In this document: one piece after another, positions 61,392-64,000 of the stretch | Layout: every line of letters begins with the position of its first letter | Numbering within the stretch: the stretch's first letter is position 1 | From: CADEDH01 sp047974625 | Lineage (GTDB): Bacteria > Actinomycetota > Acidimicrobiia > Acidimicrobiales > SZUA-35 | Length of the DNA: 64,000 nt | Assembly: GCA_047974625.1 (NCBI GenBank) | Contig: JBKECK010000004.1 | Coordinates: 10,119-74,118, forward strand | Reading direction: 5' to 3' | Notes under the pieces: generated by a model | Told to the model about the DNA's origin: nothing | Databases searched by the model: none | The model's input: only the letters and a program-made list of their open reading frames with translations | Translations under genes and position numbers: made by a program

Positions 61392-61524
61392 ACCCCCATC
61401 ATGATGATGGCCTGTGACAGCGAAGGGGGGAACGGGCCGACGAACCCCGGATTTCTGACGGAGTCCGTCCGCTGACGCCCGAACCGGTAATCTTCTACCG
61501 TGGAGCTGAAGAAATCCGGGCGTC

Positions 61525-61947
61525 ATGGGTAGCGGCCAGCCCGGACCGCACCGGGGGCGGGACCTCGACGACCGCAGCGAGGTGGCCGAGTTCGTCATCC
61601 GCTTCTACCGGGACATCGCCCAGGACGAGCGATTCCACGTGTGGTTTCACACCATCGCCCGGGTCGACTGGCACGCTCACACCCGGCTGCTGACCGCCTT
61701 CTGGGCCGGGGTGGTGCTGGGCGACCCGCACCAGTCGGGCGACGACGTCATCGCAGCCCACCGTTGGCTACACGAGGCCGAGCCCTTCGACGAGGCCTTG
61801 TTCGATCGGTGGCTCGAGATCCTCGATACCACGCTGGACAGTGGTTGGACCGGCCCCAACACCGAGCTCGTCCGGCGTCGAGGGCGGGGCCTGGCGTGGG
61901 CCATGTGCAAACGCCTCACCGGCCGGGCCGAGCGACGACCAGTCTGA
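61525..61947 (+). CDS. Truncated haemoglobin, group III-like
   Basis: A 140-residue globin-fold protein. The pattern DLDDRSEVAEFVIRFYRDIAQDERFHVWF, then WHAHTRLLTAFWAGVVLGDPHQSGD and AAHRWLHEAEPFDEALFDRWLEILD, follows group III truncated haemoglobins, with the likely proximal His in AAHRWLH. It would bind O2 or another diatomic ligand through haem. Its 3' end is antisense to the read-through frame of the serine recombinase, which is not a conflict of real genes. Confidence 0.78.
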   Translation: MGSGQPGPHRGRDLDDRSEVAEFVIRFYRDIAQDERFHVWFHTIARVDWHAHTRLLTAFWAGVVLGDPHQSGDDVIAAHRWLHEAEPFDEALFDRWLEILDTTLDSGWTGPNTELVRRRGRGLAWAMCKRLTGRAERRPV

Positions 61948-63816
61948 TCCACACCCACAGGGTTCGTCCTCCGAGCAGGCGGGCATCGTCGGGGCCAGCG
62001 GCCTGCCGGCACCGATACGCTGGGCGGCTCCGGGGCTGTAGCTCAGTTGGCTAGAGCACCTGCTTTGCAAGCAGGGGGTCGTGGGTTCGATTCCCATCAG
62101 CTCCACGTAAGTAGAGAAATTCGAAACCTGCCCCGCGTGATCGCGGGGCAGGTTTGTTTCTGCAGTGAGGGTGTCTGGGACTTCCGTGTTGAGGTGTGCG
62201 AAGACCCCTGCAACGACGTCTGTGGGCTCGTAGCTGACGTGTTCCTCTTCGTCGATGGTGATGCGCTTGAAGAGTGCGTGGTTGAGGATGCGGCGTTCAG
62301 CGGGTTCGGCTTTGGCGTAGAGGTCGTCGAGGTCGGTGAGGATGTCGATGATCTGGTCCAGGCCGGTTCGGGCATCGGCGTAGGTGCTGGTGAGGTTGTC
62401 GAGCCGGTGGGTGATGGCTTCGAGACTGGCGCGGATGCGGTCTTGCTCGGTTTTGAGGAGGTCGAGCGGGATCGCGTCGGCGTAGTGGGCTTGGACGAGT
62501 TTGAGGCGTTCGGCGTCGAGCTTGCCCTTCTGCGTTTCCAGCAGTGAGCGTTCGTCGCTGCTGGATGCTTCGAGCTTGTCGAACACCAGGTGCAACACCT
62601 GGCGGACCCGTTCGGCTTGGTGGCTGGTGAGGGCGTTGGTGCCGTAGGTCGCTTCGATCTGTTGCTCGATGCGTGGGGCGTGGACGGCGGTGCGCGTGCA
62701 GCCCTTCTTCCTGCGCCGTCCGCTGCAAGTGAAGTATTCGTACCGGTCGCCAGTCTTGTCGCGGGGGCGTTCGATCATGAGCTTGGCTCCGCACGAGCAG
62801 TAGAGGCTGCCTTTGAGGTAGTGGTCGTACTTCTGTGGCCGGTCGCCTCGCTTGTTCTTCTCGTCGAGGTTGGTTTGGACGCGCAGCCAGGTTTCGGAGT
62901 CGATGAGGGGCTGGTGGGCGCCGTCGTAGGTGATGCCTCGGAAGGTGACGGTGCCTTGGTAGTAGGGGTTGGTGAGGATCTTGTGCAGCCCGGTCGTGGT
63001 CAGTGGTTTCGCGGGCCGGTTCGGAGTCTGCCTCGTGGTCAGCCCCCGCGCTTCCAACTCCTTGACCAGGGAGGAGAGGGTCCAGTCGCCGCCGGCGTAG
63101 GAGGTGAACGCGAACTTGATGAGGTCGGCCCGGTCGGGGTCGATCTCGACGTCTCGGATCTCGTGGCCTTTGGCGTCGGTGGTGCGGACGTTGAGGTAGC
63201 CGAGCGGTGCCTTGGTGGGGGTGCCGCCGATGGTGGCTTTCTGCGTCATGCCTTTGAGGACTTCTTGGGCGAGGTTGAGAGAGTAGAACTCGGCCATCGA
63301 GGCGAGGATGCCATGCATGAGCATCCCCGAGGGGGTCTCGTCGATGTTCTCCGTGACCGAGACGAGCTGCGTGTTCGCCCCGCGCAGGGTGGAGTGGATG
63401 ATCGCGTCATCGAGGCGGTTACGGGCGAGCCGGTCGACCTTGTTGATGATGCAGAACTGCACCGGGTTGGTGGCGATGTAGTCGAGCATTTCCTGCAACG
63501 CCCGACGCCTGGCGGTCTTGGCGGACTCGCCGGGCTCGATGAACTCTTTGACGATCACCGCCCCGAGCTGGTCGGCTTTGCGTTGCGCGGCTTCACGCTG
63601 GGCGGGGATCGAGAGTCCTTCTTCGAGGCCGTTGCGGGTGGCCTGGTCCTTGGTCGAGACCCGCAGGTAGGCGATCGCCGGCAGCAACCCACCGTCAGTG
63701 GCATGCTCGGGACCTTTGGTCTTGCGGGGCTTCGCGCCGGAGGCGAGGGCTGTTGAGCGCCACCCTGAATGAGCACGAGCGACGGGGATGGCGACATGTT
63801 CGTTGAGCACGATCAC
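61768..63816 (-). CDS. Large serine recombinase whose frame runs through tRNA-Ala
   Basis: The catalytic domain begins at AIAYLRVSTKDQ (Ser54) with the DNA-contact motif VDRLARNRLDD. It is followed by the recombinase domain (GTPTKAPLGYLNVRTTD region), the zinc ribbon CSCGAKL...CSGRRRKKGC and a long coiled coil. This is a complete large serine integrase up to about residue 555. No stop follows. The frame crosses the terminator and the tRNA-Ala gene (giving MGIEPTTPCLQSRCSSQLSY, an antisense-tRNA artefact) and ends inside the haemoglobin gene. The native C-terminus was probably replaced on integration. GTG 63816 overlaps the upstream stop by GTGA. Confidence 0.85.
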   Translation of the reverse strand: MIVLNEHVAIPVARAHSGWRSTALASGAKPRKTKGPEHATDGGLLPAIAYLRVSTKDQATRNGLEEGLSIPAQREAAQRKADQLGAVIVKEFIEPGESAKTARRRALQEMLDYIATNPVQFCIINKVDRLARNRLDDAIIHSTLRGANTQLVSVTENIDETPSGMLMHGILASMAEFYSLNLAQEVLKGMTQKATIGGTPTKAPLGYLNVRTTDAKGHEIRDVEIDPDRADLIKFAFTSYAGGDWTLSSLVKELEARGLTTRQTPNRPAKPLTTTGLHKILTNPYYQGTVTFRGITYDGAHQPLIDSETWLRVQTNLDEKNKRGDRPQKYDHYLKGSLYCSCGAKLMIERPRDKTGDRYEYFTCSGRRRKKGCTRTAVHAPRIEQQIEATYGTNALTSHQAERVRQVLHLVFDKLEASSSDERSLLETQKGKLDAERLKLVQAHYADAIPLDLLKTEQDRIRASLEAITHRLDNLTSTYADARTGLDQIIDILTDLDDLYAKAEPAERRILNHALFKRITIDEEEHVSYEPTDVVAGVFAHLNTEVPDTLTAETNLPRDHAGQVSNFSTYVELMGIEPTTPCLQSRCSSQLSYSPGAAQRIGAGRPLAPTMPACSEDEPCGCGSDWSSLGPAGEAFAHGPRQAPPSTPDELGVGAGPTTVQRGIEDLEPPIEQGLVEGLGLV
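62032..62105 (+). tRNA. tRNA-Ala (anticodon TGC)
   Basis: Acceptor GGGGCTG/CAGCTCC, D-arm AGCTCAGTTGG, anticodon stem CTGCT/AGCAG with loop TTTGCAA, T-loop GGTTCGATTCC and discriminator A. No CCA is encoded. A strong terminator follows. The mobile element with the serine recombinase begins directly downstream. Confidence 0.96.
62124..62155 (+). terminator. Intrinsic terminator after tRNA-Ala
   Basis: A perfect 14-bp stem (62124-62137 with 62142-62155) has a TGAT loop, AAA before it and TTTGTTTC at its end. This is a textbook rho-independent terminator and can act in both directions. Confidence 0.85.
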
Positions 63817-64000
63817 GTCCTCACTGTGATGGCGCCTTGCTGGGCGTGGCTGATGCCGTTGGCGGTGGAACTGGACCGGTTGGGGGTGACGAGGCGAGGC
63901 TCCAACACGGACTCGCCCTTCCCATCGACGGCGAGCCGATGGACCATGTCGAGGTGGCCGCGCTGCGATGCTTCTATTCCCTGATCTCCAGGCTGGTGAG
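63813..64000 (-). CDS. C-terminal part of an uncharacterised protein (runs off the right edge)
   Basis: The minus-strand frame is open from the edge to the stop at 63813-63815, giving about 60 residues that end SSSTANGISHAQQGAITVRT. Its stop overlaps the recombinase GTG start by GTGA, so it is very probably the upstream gene of the same operon. Too little is present to assign a family. Confidence 0.5.
   Translation of the reverse strand, partial: HQPGDQGIEASQRGHLDMVHRLAVDGKGESVLEPRLVTPNRSSSTANGISHAQQGAITVRT

Larger units (their letters stand above)
62106..64000. mobile_element. Left end of a second integrated element beside tRNA-Ala
   Basis: The recombinase lies directly after the tRNA and is translationally coupled to another gene that leaves the window. 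GC content is lower than in the core genes. The other end is beyond the right edge, so size and cargo are unknown. Confidence 0.6.

Noticed and set aside
61950..62105. Peptide MGIEPTTPCLQSRCSSQLSY in an open frame
   Set aside because: This is the well-known translation of the antisense strand of a tRNA gene and not a protein domain.
62590..63756. A 388-codon plus-strand open frame
   Set aside because: It is antisense to the catalytic and zinc-ribbon domains of the serine recombinase.

Overview
This is a stretch of a high-GC actinobacterial chromosome. The evidence is the very GC-rich coding style with GTG starts, an acyl-CoA carboxylase with its small epsilon subunit, a LigC-type ligase and stand-alone LigD-like polymerase, an F420/PPOX-type oxidoreductase, a DivIVA/Scy-type coiled-coil scaffold, a 13E12-type HNH protein and the order tRNA-Ser, ffs, dnaX, ybaB, recR. 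An acidimicrobial or mycobacterial-like lineage would fit, but the sequence alone does not settle the class.

Layout. 1-9.8 kb: a PEP-utilising-type protein, accE-accD, then a DNA-repair neighbourhood (ligC, a LigD-like primase-polymerase, a 5'-3' exonuclease) interleaved with two lipoprotein genes, one of them an OmpA-family protein with a 21-residue tandem repeat. 9.8-17.5 kb: an ABC exporter, amidase and membrane-protein operon with ATGA overlaps, an uncharacterised protein, a cytochrome P450 and a secreted endonuclease/exonuclease/phosphatase-fold protein. 17.5-21.4 kb: a polyhydroxyalkanoate cluster (phaC, phaZ and a divergent TetR regulator with a palindromic operator). 21.4-26 kb: a frameshifted ADP-ribosylglycohydrolase, tRNA-Ser(CGA), an enoyl-CoA hydratase, tadA and a Na+/H+ antiporter.

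26.1-37 kb is a genomic island built on tRNA-Ser(GGA). The 3' half of that tRNA gene is repeated perfectly (56 bp) at 28296-28351 and 36906-36961. These copies bracket an actinomycete integrative element: XRE regulator, membrane protein, FtsK/TraB ATPase, rolling-circle Rep, Xis and tyrosine integrase. Older, degenerate copies of the boundary lie at 26.15-26.26, 26.89 and 26.99 kb. Each segment between copies carries its own toxin-antitoxin module: an intact MazEF-like pair, a DUF433/PIN-like pair broken by a 370-bp MITE-like insertion, and a VapBC-like pair whose toxin is frameshifted.

37-56 kb is core chromosome: SRP RNA, dnaX-ybaB-recR, the coiled-coil polar scaffold, crotonyl-CoA carboxylase/reductase, an EAL phosphodiesterase with a degenerate GGDEF domain, xseA-xseB, a polyprenyl synthase, a NarL-type two-component system, prfC and a HAD phosphatase with an in-frame tandem repeat. 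56-62 kb: a PQQ-type beta-propeller protein, an MFS transporter, an HNH protein, a truncated haemoglobin and tRNA-Ala(UGC). From about 62.1 kb to the right edge a second mobile element begins, headed by a large serine recombinase whose reading frame runs through the tRNA-Ala gene.
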